DNA of 48,406 nt from Porphyrobacter sp. TH134 (GTDB lineage Bacteria > Pseudomonadota > Alphaproteobacteria > Sphingomonadales > Sphingomonadaceae): contig NZ_PKRO01000022.1 in NCBI RefSeq assembly GCF_002855495.1, positions 1 to 48,406 of the forward strand, read 5' to 3'. The notes under the pieces are model-generated. The model was not told where the DNA came from. It did no database searches and saw nothing but the letters and a program-made list of their open reading frames with translations. A program made the position numbers and the translations under genes. Below, one piece after another: positions 43,101-48,406 of the stretch. Positions within the stretch are counted from its first letter, which is position 1, and each line of letters starts with the position of its first letter.

Positions 43101-43440
43101 ATGGCGTCACCGCGGCGAGGTGCGGCAGCGCTGGCTGCGGGCTAAGCGCAGGCTGGGACGCTGCCGGCTGCACGGATGCGGGCCGGGCGATGAATGTGCT
43201 GTCGTTCAGCTTTCCCGGCGCTGGCGTGCTGACCAGCGCAGCAACCCTCGGCGGCGGAACCAGCGGCGGCGCAGGCGGCGGCGCGGGCGGCGGCAAGGGG
43301 CGCGGATCGGCCGCGTGCCGGGCGTGAAAGGCCCGTCCCTGATCGGCAGCCTGCCATGGCTCGGCTGTCAGCGGCGCGCTCAGCAATCCGGGCAGAGCTG
43401 CTATCGCCGCAAGGACACCAAGCGGGCGCATCCTGTTCAC
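40114..43440 (-). CDS. Fimbrial outer-membrane usher-like protein with proline-rich N-terminal region
   Basis: A 1108-residue protein with a signal peptide (near residues 1-26). Residues ~45-250 are low complexity, rich in proline and alanine (runs such as PPPAPPPAPP), which is unusual for ushers. From about 265 the usher features appear: the N-terminal domain, FEQIDLRGILPKGYEVELYRND, DYGLNIFRLVFYGPQGQ, and a long beta-barrel region. Near 900 an EF-like QDKDGNGTFGAGDVPL segment precedes a carboxypeptidase-regulatory-like C-terminal domain with two late cysteines. It should export DUF4402 subunits. The start is GTG 43440, overlapping the chaperone stop (GTGA). Confidence 0.8.
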   Translation of the reverse strand: MNRMRPLGVLAAIAALPGLLSAPLTAEPWQAADQGRAFHARHAADPRPLPPPAPPPAPPLVPPPRVAALVSTPAPGKLNDSTFIARPASVQPAASQPALSPQPALPHLAAVTPSTFSLAPAQRVAAANDFGSLVRGPYDRLSPGHVGVPALSDRTAVPVQEPPSAQPGGALPPIAPDASQGRTRTVALPVSAALPVAAAPKVAPQSAPAPTTPAASLPVAAPTQELGGQQQQSFDYRPGTRTFPSDDADPAFTLDDELILQLKIKGIEATDTVVAYGTRDAVYLPLGEIARVLDLAIRVSDDGNYASGWFLDETRTLTINLREQVLTTKGGERPLLPREAQAFDGELFLRSEVFGEIFPLDLQPNLRAQALYLATREPFPFEERMRREAERAQLGARDNAPDQAKWPRQETPWLAASMPLTDVEVRAVSDSPLGTRLEGDLRIGADLAFMTAQSYISATTRDGLVASLMQMGRRDADGGLLGPLAATDFQFGDVATASMPLGLRGQAGRGAYVTNRPFQNASVFEQIDLRGILPKGYEVELYRNDILVGSIAAAANDQYEFLQVPVDYGLNIFRLVFYGPQGQRREEVRRITVGDGRLAQGQLEYDVGIVQRGENLLGVRGPNFNPIEGFGSWQAAAQLSYGLSTGITAVTSLAYFQEERGDLSIATAGLRTGLGALAVRADSALGSDGSSAYGLGLGGRLLGGAFSLSHFEYGGGFRDEIRSNSRDPLRRATELDFNGSITLAAQSIPVAARIRHTAFADGRAETDAILRNSFRLPGVVLSNTLEYSRNIAPDGTRFAQLIGNFDLATFSRSQVQLRASVGYSLQQGPELTNASAQVAYQVDDRTLVSGQAFYGFKTGEFGFGASAVREFDRFTLAVDGNYAFQQKAYSIALRIGFSFGRDPLTRSAFFAPPGQASSGAVSLRAFQDKDGNGTFGAGDVPLKDAVFSVFNTTATTDAQGLAQLTRLGNGNPVAVQIDPSSLPDILLAPVSRGVEIVPRAGRFHVMDFPVVALSEIEGTITFAGTDSARGVSGLRLLLLDKEGAIAASTRTERGGTYFIEQVKPGTFKLALDPEQAARLGICMDDGAIIAVSPDGGIYTLDAVIRQCT

Positions 43441-44450
43441 GGGACGACAAATGTCTGCCTGGCAAGGGTGACGCCGGGGGTGACATCATCATCGATGAAT
43501 GTCGCCGTGACAGTCATCCCAGAGCGCAGCTTGCCAAGATCAAACGCCGGATTGACGGCCAGTTGCACCTTGCGGGAAGCAATTTCCGGATAGACGCCGA
43601 CGCCGCGCGCCACCACCAGCGGCTCGTCCTGTCCGGGCGCTGTCACGATCAGATCGCCATAGGCCGAGCGCGTGCCGCTGCGGTTGATCGTCAGCGTAAC
43701 TTGCGCGCCGCCTTCGCCTTTGGAGAAAGCGAAGTCCGTCAGCCCGAGTTCAAGCGTGGTCTCGCCGACCCGAACGATCACCGGGATCGAAATGCCGAAG
43801 CGCGGGCGGATCGTCACGCCGACTTTGCCGGCGACCTGTTCTTCGCCGCCAATCGCATCATCGATCGAAAGGCCATCATCGACCCCGCTGGGGACCGACA
43901 CGACAGTAAAGTGCGCGCGGTATTCCCCGTCCGGCAAGTCAGCGGGCGGTCTGGCCATGATACGGACGGTTTGCGCTTCACTGCCCAGCAGCAGCACGCG
44001 GCGCGGTGACCAGCGCAGCATATCGCTGGCGGTCTTCACTTTGCTGGTGTCGAGACCTTCGGGCAGGTTGCTGAAGGGGATGATCCGCCCCGTGTCGGTC
44101 ATCACCATGTTGGCGAGCGAAATCTCGTATTCGCCCTCATACGGCATCTTGTTGTAGAGCCCGACCGACGCGACCCGGGCGCGCTGATCCATCACGATCC
44201 GGCGCGGATAGATATTGATGTCGCCCATCCCGCCGACCGAACCTTCGGGCGCTTGGCCCGGAGCGGCTTCGGGCAGCGCGAGCGGCGGTTCGGCTTCGGC
44301 TGCGTCTGCGGCCTCGCTGGCTCCCTCCAATGCAAGGCTTTGCGCCATGACCGGCATGGCGCAGCACAGCGCGCCAAACCCGAGGAAACCAAAAATGCCA
44401 GAGACGCTGAAAATGCCAGAGACGCTGAAAATCGAAATCTTGCGTGTCAT
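43437..44450 (-). CDS. PapD-like periplasmic fimbrial chaperone
   Basis: A 337-residue exported protein with two immunoglobulin-like domains. DINIYPRRIVMDQRARVASVGLYN is the G1-type start of a PapD chaperone, LPDGEYRAHFTV the end of domain 1, and GRSGTRSAYGDLIV-type strands form domain 2. It should bind subunits by donor-strand complementation and deliver them to the usher. The signal peptide contains a duplicated 6-residue block (SVSGIF), coded by two 18-bp tandem repeats. An acidic stretch rich in A, E and P separates signal and domain 1. ATG 44450 is chosen; an in-frame ATG at 44498 would add 16 residues. Confidence 0.82.
   Translation of the reverse strand: MTRKISIFSVSGIFSVSGIFGFLGFGALCCAMPVMAQSLALEGASEAADAAEAEPPLALPEAAPGQAPEGSVGGMGDINIYPRRIVMDQRARVASVGLYNKMPYEGEYEISLANMVMTDTGRIIPFSNLPEGLDTSKVKTASDMLRWSPRRVLLLGSEAQTVRIMARPPADLPDGEYRAHFTVVSVPSGVDDGLSIDDAIGGEEQVAGKVGVTIRPRFGISIPVIVRVGETTLELGLTDFAFSKGEGGAQVTLTINRSGTRSAYGDLIVTAPGQDEPLVVARGVGVYPEIASRKVQLAVNPAFDLGKLRSGMTVTATFIDDDVTPGVTLARQTFVVP
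44395..44430 (-). repeat. Two 18-bp tandem repeats inside the chaperone signal peptide
   Basis: ATGCCAGAGACGCTGAAA occurs at 44395-44412 and 44413-44430 without change. The repeat encodes a 6-residue unit of the hydrophobic signal, so copy-number change would lengthen or shorten the signal by six residues while keeping the frame. Confidence 0.85.
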
Positions 44451-44509
44451 GTTACCGCCCGAAAAACCCTGAAACCCCGGGTCTTCTACGGAAAACATGG
44501 TTAACTAAT

Positions 44510-44521
44510 CGTAAGCTTACG
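44510..44521. promoter_or_regulatory. Perfect 12-bp palindrome between DUF4402 gene and chaperone
   Basis: CGTAAGCTTACG is its own reverse complement and lies 6 nt after the DUF4402 gene's stop and about 60 nt before the chaperone start, with GTTAAC nearby (44499-44505). It could be an operator, a processing site or a weak hairpin. Confidence 0.35.
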
Positions 44522-44526
44522 CCCGA

Positions 44527-45054
44527 TCAGTCGTAGATTACGGTCACAGCAAACTCGCCGCGATACGAACCGGGTGCCTGGTTGGCATTGATCCGCAAGG
44601 TGCCGCCCAGATCGAGCCGATAGACACGATTGCGGCCGACGCCTCCGGTCACCACCAACCGGCCGGTGATCGCGTTCACCGTCATGGTGGCGCTGCCATT
44701 GGTTATGCTGATGTTAGCCGGAATGAACACGGTGCCGCCCCGGTTGCCAGCCTGTTCAACGACAAACTGCGCCGGACCGCGCCCGCTGGCGGGTTGCGCC
44801 ATGCGCGTCGATGAGACGACTTCGCCAACGGCATTAAAGGTGCCGTCAACATTGATCCGGATCGTGCTGGCATTGCCCGGAGAGGCAAAGCGGCCGAACC
44901 GCAGATCAGAAATGCGCCGGATGGTCGCCGGATCGGCGACTTCGGCGGCGGCAGTGCCGCTGCTCGCGGCGTTATCGCCGGGCGCTGCGGCTGCGGGGGC
45001 GGCGAGCACCGCTGCTGCCAGAGCAGCCCCGAAAAACAGAGTAAGCTGTCGCAT
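44527..45054 (-). CDS. DUF4402 fimbrial subunit-like protein 2
   Basis: A 175-residue exported protein (signal ends near APAAAAPG). It has the DUF4402 pattern of this locus: LRFGRFASPG early in the mature part, glycine/serine-rich beta segments, and a final GEFAVTVIYD matching the end of the major subunit. These ends resemble donor strands of fimbrial subunits. It lies between the larger subunit gene and the chaperone. A hairpin separates it from the upstream subunit, perhaps lowering its expression. Confidence 0.8.
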   Translation of the reverse strand: MRQLTLFFGAALAAAVLAAPAAAAPGDNAASSGTAAAEVADPATIRRISDLRFGRFASPGNASTIRINVDGTFNAVGEVVSSTRMAQPASGRGPAQFVVEQAGNRGGTVFIPANISITNGSATMTVNAITGRLVVTGGVGRNRVYRLDLGGTLRINANQAPGSYRGEFAVTVIYD

Positions 45055-45090
45055 AGCGGCTGGCTGACCGGGTCAGGCGGGTGCTGACCA

Positions 45091-45105
45091 GGGTTCCCGG
45101 AACCC
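45091..45105 (-). promoter_or_regulatory. Intercistronic stem-loop between DUF4402 genes
   Basis: GGGTT-CCCGG-AACCC forms a 5-bp stem, and outer GCGGG/CCCGC bases can extend it. It sits in the 75-nt gap between two subunit genes, a common place for stem-loops that reduce expression of downstream fimbrial genes. Confidence 0.45.
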
Positions 45106-45129
45106 CGGCCCGCAACCCGCCCACACGGA

Positions 45130-45627
45130 TCAGTTGTAAGCAACCGTGACGCTGTACGAACCGGTGTAGGTGCCGGCCGATTCGCCGCCAGCGATGCTGA
45201 GCGCGCCGCCGACAGAAAACGCTGCGGTGCCCGAAGCGTTCAGCAGGCCCGACGTCGCCGCCGAGGTGGTGAAGGCCATGCTGTCGCTGCCGTTGCTGAC
45301 AGTGCCGCCGGTGGTGGCGATCGTGAAGGCGCGGTTGGCATCGCCCGCCACGGTGAAGGCATCGGCAGCTTCAACCGAACCACCCAGCAGGGTCACTTCG
45401 CCAGTCGCGGTCCCGACGCCGGCCTGATCGACAACCACGCTGCCGCCGGCATCGCCGGTGGTGAAGGTGCCGAAGTTCAGCGCGGCGCCATTGGTGTGCG
45501 CAAGCGTGATCGGCGCCACGACTTCAGCAGTGGCAGCGCCCTGTGCGGTCGACGTATCGCCCGGAGCGGCCATGGCGGGGGCAGAGATAGCGGCTGCGGT
45601 CACAGCCAGAACGAGAAGCTTTTTCAA
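45130..45627 (-). CDS. DUF4402 fimbrial subunit-like protein 1 (probable major subunit)
   Basis: A 165-residue exported protein starting MKKLLVLAVTAAAISAPAMA. The start is TTG 45627, 8 nt after AAAGGGG; the upstream ATG at 45669 would put 14 extra residues before the signal. The mature part is a DUF4402 domain with LNFGTFTTG and ends GTYTGSYSVTVAYN. It has a simple serine/threonine/alanine composition without cysteine, as in fimbrial pilins. Its own upstream region (172 nt to the next gene) suggests a separate promoter, which would fit a highly made major subunit. Confidence 0.8.
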   Translation of the reverse strand: MKKLLVLAVTAAAISAPAMAAPGDTSTAQGAATAEVVAPITLAHTNGAALNFGTFTTGDAGGSVVVDQAGVGTATGEVTLLGGSVEAADAFTVAGDANRAFTIATTGGTVSNGSDSMAFTTSAATSGLLNASGTAAFSVGGALSIAGGESAGTYTGSYSVTVAYN

Positions 45628-45841
45628 GGTTGGTCCCCTTTGGAATAGTTGGTCTTGGCCCATGAACAAGGTGGCGGGCCAACAGGAATCGTCCCTAAGA
45701 ATTTCTTCCCGTCGTCCCCGTAGTTACCCCAGGCTCTCTTAAAAACTTACTTACCCGGGCTTTGGACGGAATTAACCATAAGCGGCGCGCTCCTCGGTAG
45801 AGGGGGTGCGGGGTTGGTTTACCCGGCATAATACGGGTTAG

Positions 45842-46429
45842 TCAGTTATAGGTGACGATGACCGGCAGGTCGGCGCGAAACACGTCGGGCCGTGTCCCGG
45901 CAGGCACTTGCAGTGTCCCGCCGACGAAGAAGCTATCCTGTCCCGCTTCATCGAGAACACCCTCGGCCAGAGCGGTCCCGGCGTTCACGCTGCGCACTCT
46001 GATCGCGACCACCGCCAGGCTGGCGCCGGTCCGCGTGCCGCGCGCCCGGATCTGATCGGGCAGGACGATGCGGTAGCTCCTGCGGGGTTCGCCGGCGACA
46101 TCGAAGCGGGCCGGATGCGCGGCACATCCCGCTTCCCCCGAACAGGTCGATCGCGCCGCACTGGTATAGCGCGGCGGCGATCCGTCAGGGGCAACTTCGA
46201 CGGTCCCGTCTCCTGCCGTGCCGACCACAATCAAACCAAACGACAGGTCGGATACCGGCACAGCGCGGATCGGAACGATCACTTCCGCTTCGGCGCGGCC
46301 TGTGGCCTGTGCGCCCGCCTGTATGCCCGATTGCGCATGACCCGCCTGCGCCGCTGCCAGCATGGCAAAGGCGGCAAACCCGTGCGCCGCCTGCCGCATT
46401 CTTTTTGTGCTTTTTGTGCAGGCCGTCAT
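45842..46429 (-). CDS. DUF4402 fimbrial subunit-like protein 3
   Basis: A 195-residue exported protein (signal MRQAAHGFAAFAMLAAAQAGHAQ within a longer N-terminus). It carries LSFGLIVVG, a cysteine pair (CSGEAGC, which may form a disulfide), and ends in RADLPVIVTYN, matching the C-terminal strand of the other subunits. It may be a minor or tip subunit. ATG 46429 overlaps the upstream gene's stop (TGATG). Downstream is the separate upstream region of the major subunit, with a small ACCCG/CGGGT hairpin just after the stop. Confidence 0.75.
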   Translation of the reverse strand: MTACTKSTKRMRQAAHGFAAFAMLAAAQAGHAQSGIQAGAQATGRAEAEVIVPIRAVPVSDLSFGLIVVGTAGDGTVEVAPDGSPPRYTSAARSTCSGEAGCAAHPARFDVAGEPRRSYRIVLPDQIRARGTRTGASLAVVAIRVRSVNAGTALAEGVLDEAGQDSFFVGGTLQVPAGTRPDVFRADLPVIVTYN

Positions 46430-46983
46430 CACGCCCGCTCCCGTTCCACGATCCGGGCGTCGACGATGATCGGAAGCTCGACCGTGGCCCCGCCAAAGGT
46501 GCGCGTGATATCCAGCCGACCGCCCACGGTAAAACTGCGCGTACACACGCGGGCGCGGCAACCGGTCAGGCGAACCGTCAGGATCTCGCCCGAGGCGGCG
46601 CGGGGATGGCCGGGAAGGTCCGTCTCAAACCCCGACAACCGCGCCTCGACACCGCCCACCCGCACAGTGCCGGGCGCGGACATCACCAGTTCGATCGTGA
46701 TGTCGAGCACCTGTTTGCTTTCATTCCCGCGGTCATATTCCACTGTGAAGCGCGCAGGACGGGGCGCGCTGCCATCAAGCGCGATAATGGCCGTGTCGAT
46801 CACGGCGCCCGCCGGGCTGATGCTGCGCGTGCCCTTGCCAAACACCATGAAGGTTCCGAAGCTGAGCTTGCCCTGACTGCGAACGCGCACTTCCTGCGGC
46901 TTGGCCATAACCGGAGCCGCCGTCAGCGCTGCCAGCGCCAACAGGGCTGCAAAAATCCCGGCCATGGACCCTGGCTTGGTCAT
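46429..46983 (-). CDS. DUF4402-like protein 4, first gene of the fimbrial locus
   Basis: A 184-residue exported protein (signal ends near APVMAKP). It shares LSFGTFMVFG with the other subunits and has a cysteine pair (GCRARVC). Unlike them, it ends VDARIVERERA with no terminal Tyr-Asn/Asp strand, so it may be a tip or adaptor protein that does not donate a strand. I chose ATG 46983 (MTKPGSMAG); extension to 47223 would run through the tRNA remnant and is not credible. It leads the locus. Confidence 0.7.
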   Translation of the reverse strand: MTKPGSMAGIFAALLALAALTAAPVMAKPQEVRVRSQGKLSFGTFMVFGKGTRSISPAGAVIDTAIIALDGSAPRPARFTVEYDRGNESKQVLDITIELVMSAPGTVRVGGVEARLSGFETDLPGHPRAASGEILTVRLTGCRARVCTRSFTVGGRLDITRTFGGATVELPIIVDARIVERERA

Positions 46984-47131
46984 TGATCGGACACCTGCTC
47001 CAGCGCCGCCGCGCCGCACTGATGCAGCCGGGCCGGCATCCGATGGTATGAGCGCGCAGCTTAACAAACAAGCAGCACCGCCTGTGTTTCGCAGAAACCC
47101 GAAGGATGAGGAAAACCCCCGCACCGCAAGC

Positions 47132-47177
47132 TGGCGCACCCGACAGGATTCGAACCTGTGACCTCTGCCGTCGGAGG
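47132..47177 (-). other. 3' fragment of a tRNA-Arg(CCG) gene, probable attachment-site remnant
   Basis: The minus strand reads the anticodon loop CTCCGAC, stem GGCAG, variable region, T arm ACAGG-TTCGAAT-CCTGT, acceptor CGGGTGC, G and CCA. That is positions 31-76 of a tRNA-Arg; position 30 and beyond do not fit, so the 5' half is missing. Such a fragment next to an integrase is the mark left where an element entered a tRNA gene. The 387-nt stretch 46984-47370 otherwise holds the fimbrial promoter region and the leader below. Confidence 0.75.
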
Positions 47178-47244
47178 CATAAAATTGGCGGCACTTTCTG
47201 CACCGCAATAGAACGAAATGCACAAAGAACCTAATGATCTAACA

Positions 47245-47262
47245 CGAGAAAATACGTTCTCG
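47245..47262. promoter_or_regulatory. Perfect dyad in the integrase upstream region
   Basis: CGAGAA-AATACG-TTCTCG has 6-bp arms around a 6-nt centre. It lies in an AT-richer stretch (about 47180-47340) that also contains a CACTTAC direct repeat and several TTTGCA/TTGCA words. It may bind the integrase or its regulator. Confidence 0.35.
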
Positions 47263-47370
47263 ATATTGCAACTCGTTTGCATTTGTTGCACCGTGTTTGG
47301 TCACTTTGCACTTACATTTCACTTACGGATCGGCTAGAGTCCAGACGCAACCCCTGTCCCGCAGGCCCCT

Positions 47371-48307
47371 ATGATGAACAACAAGATCGCTCAGCAGGCG
47401 CTACCAAAGACGAAGCCCTATGAACTGCGCGATGCCAAGCTGAATGGCCTTCTGCTGCGGGTACAGCCTTCGGGCGTAAAGACATGGTACCTTGAGTTCG
47501 AACGCGGCAAGCGCATCCGGCTCGGTCGGCTGAGCAGTATGGGTCACAGCGAAGCTGTTGAGGCCGCCAAGAATGCACTGGGCCCATACTGGGCGGGGAC
47601 GGACCCGCGCATCGAGCGCCAGAAGCGTAAGCAGGTGTCGACCTTCGGCAACTTCATCGACGAGCATTATGCGGATTGGGCTGCTGCGCATCAGAAAACG
47701 GCTACCGCTACGATCAAGCGCCTGAAGGTCTCCTTCAGTAAGTTTCTGAACATGCCGATGGCGACGATTTCGCCGCTCGACATGGAGCGCTGGCGCGCCC
47801 AGCGAATGAAGGACGGCGTGAAGACCAATACCGTCAATCGCGACATCACCGCCATCAAGGCAGCCCTCAACCGCGCGGTCGAGTAGGAGCTCATCGCGGT
47901 CAACCCGATCGCCAAGGTGAAAAAGGCGCGAGAGGACAAGGAAGTCCGCGTCCGCTATCTTGATGAGGCAGAAGAGCATCGTTTGCGTTCGCAGCTCAAG
48001 AGGCGCGAGCAGGATGCAAGAGACGCGCGGGACCGGACCAACCAGTGGCGGCGGGATCGAAAGATGGAGCCGCTGCCGAGCCTTCATGCGGTTCCCTTCA
48101 CCGATCACCTGATGCCGATGGTGCTTCTTTCGATCAACACCGGCATGCGCCGCGGCGAGCTGTTTGATCTCAAATGGTCCCATGTGAACTTCGACCGGCG
48201 GATCGTGACGGTGTCAGCGCAGACGGCAAAGTCGCGCAAGACGCGGCATATTCCGCTCAATGCCGAGGCATTCGAAACCCTTAAGGCGTGGCGATCGCAA
48301 TGCGATC
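47371..48307 (+). pseudogene. Tyrosine recombinase/integrase, broken by an amber codon and a 3' insertion
   Basis: Codons from ATG 47371 give a P4-type N-terminal arm domain (LPKTKPYELRDAKLNGLLLR), then the core-binding domain. An in-frame TAG at 47884-47886 splits it (NRAVE-stop-ELIAVNPIAKV); the usual residue there is tryptophan, so a single TGG-to-TAG change is likely. Beyond it the frame continues with GMRRGELFDLKW (catalytic arginine) and AKSRKTRHIPL (lysine), then is cut near 48307 by an insertion-element end. The late HxxR, H/W and tyrosine are absent. It cannot make an active recombinase as shown. Confidence 0.85.
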
Positions 48308-48406
48308 TGTGTCAACGGCGGAGTAAAAGTCGGCCATTGGGCGGCGCAAAATCAGGCCACTTGATCCGCGCCTTGGCGAGCGCTGGGAGGGCGTAGCCCG
48401 AGCGGG
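48308..48406. mobile_element. End of an IS21-like insertion sequence (partial)
   Basis: Homology to integrase stops at about 48308-48310, at TGTCAACGGCGG. Two 20-bp direct repeats follow at 48317-48336 and 48340-48359, sharing the GGCGG...AAAA...GGCCA pattern (15 of 20 identical). Several copies of such repeats at the ends, with TG termini, fit the IS21 family. The transposase lies beyond the window, so the assignment is by ends only. Confidence 0.55.

Noticed and set aside
46984..47223. N-terminal extension of the first DUF4402 gene
   Set aside because: It would pass through the tRNA-Arg fragment and place 80 odd residues before a clear signal peptide starting at ATG 46983.
47221..47262. 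Alphaproteobacterial LexA box (GTTC-N7-GTTC) near the integrase
   Set aside because: The GAAC words present are not spaced by 7 nt, so SOS control is not supported.
1..48406. CRISPR array, rRNA operon, origin of replication or restriction/defence gene
   Set aside because: None seen: no regularly spaced identical repeats, no rRNA sequence, no DnaA-box cluster and no recognisable defence proteins.

Overview
The window looks like chromosomal DNA of a high-GC alphaproteobacterium. I place it in the order Sphingomonadales, most likely near Erythrobacteraceae. The reasons are the gene families (NnrU, DUF2141, a DUF4402 fimbrial locus, a MoxR/DUF58/DUF4175 cluster), the rpe - heparinase-like - purH order, and a BLUF-SCHIC photoreceptor of the kind seen in anoxygenic phototrophs. 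This is judged from protein sequence alone; no 16S rRNA or marker set is present.

Layout. 1-5.3 kb: PilZ protein, tRNA-Leu(UAA), Kef-type antiporter, ihfB, a YtrA-type GntR regulator and a POT peptide transporter, with three copies of a structured intergenic repeat. 5.4-9.4 kb: a translationally coupled amidohydrolase pair (the second has lost its metal-binding histidines), an exported FKBP isomerase and NnrU. 9.4-19.2 kb: mostly housekeeping genes: crotonase, MlaA, dxs, zur, exported msrA, purH, heparinase-like protein and rpe, with a fourth repeat copy at the purH 3' end. 19.4-28.9 kb: DUF2141 protein, a coupled lipid-kinase/nucleotidyltransferase pair, a divergent Lrp regulator/alanine dehydrogenase pair, DUF885 metallopeptidase, VIT-family transporter, fatty-acid desaturase and the BLUF-SCHIC sensor.

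29.4-40.1 kb is one tightly packed operon: Tat-exported TldD, TldE/PmbA, DUF4159, MoxR ATPase, DUF58, BatA-like, DUF4175 and a membrane protein with a GATase-like middle. It looks like a MoxR/von Willebrand chaperone-type system fused to a TldD/E protease pair. A perfect hairpin separates it from the convergent fimbrial locus at 40.1-47.0 kb: an usher with a long proline-rich N-terminal extension, a PapD-like chaperone and four DUF4402 subunit-like proteins.

47.1-48.4 kb is the edge of a mobile region: a 46-nt 3' fragment of a tRNA-Arg(CCG) gene, an AT-richer stretch, a tyrosine integrase broken by an in-frame amber codon, and an IS21-like end that cuts the integrase before its C-terminal catalytic residues.

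The observations I rate highest are: the dispersed multi-hairpin repeat, whose stems vary in sequence but stay paired and which sits 3-8 nt from stop codons; the lipid kinase coupled to a Tam41-like nucleotidyltransferase, a possible CDP-lipid pathway; the BLUF-SCHIC photoreceptor; and the DUF4402 chaperone-usher locus.
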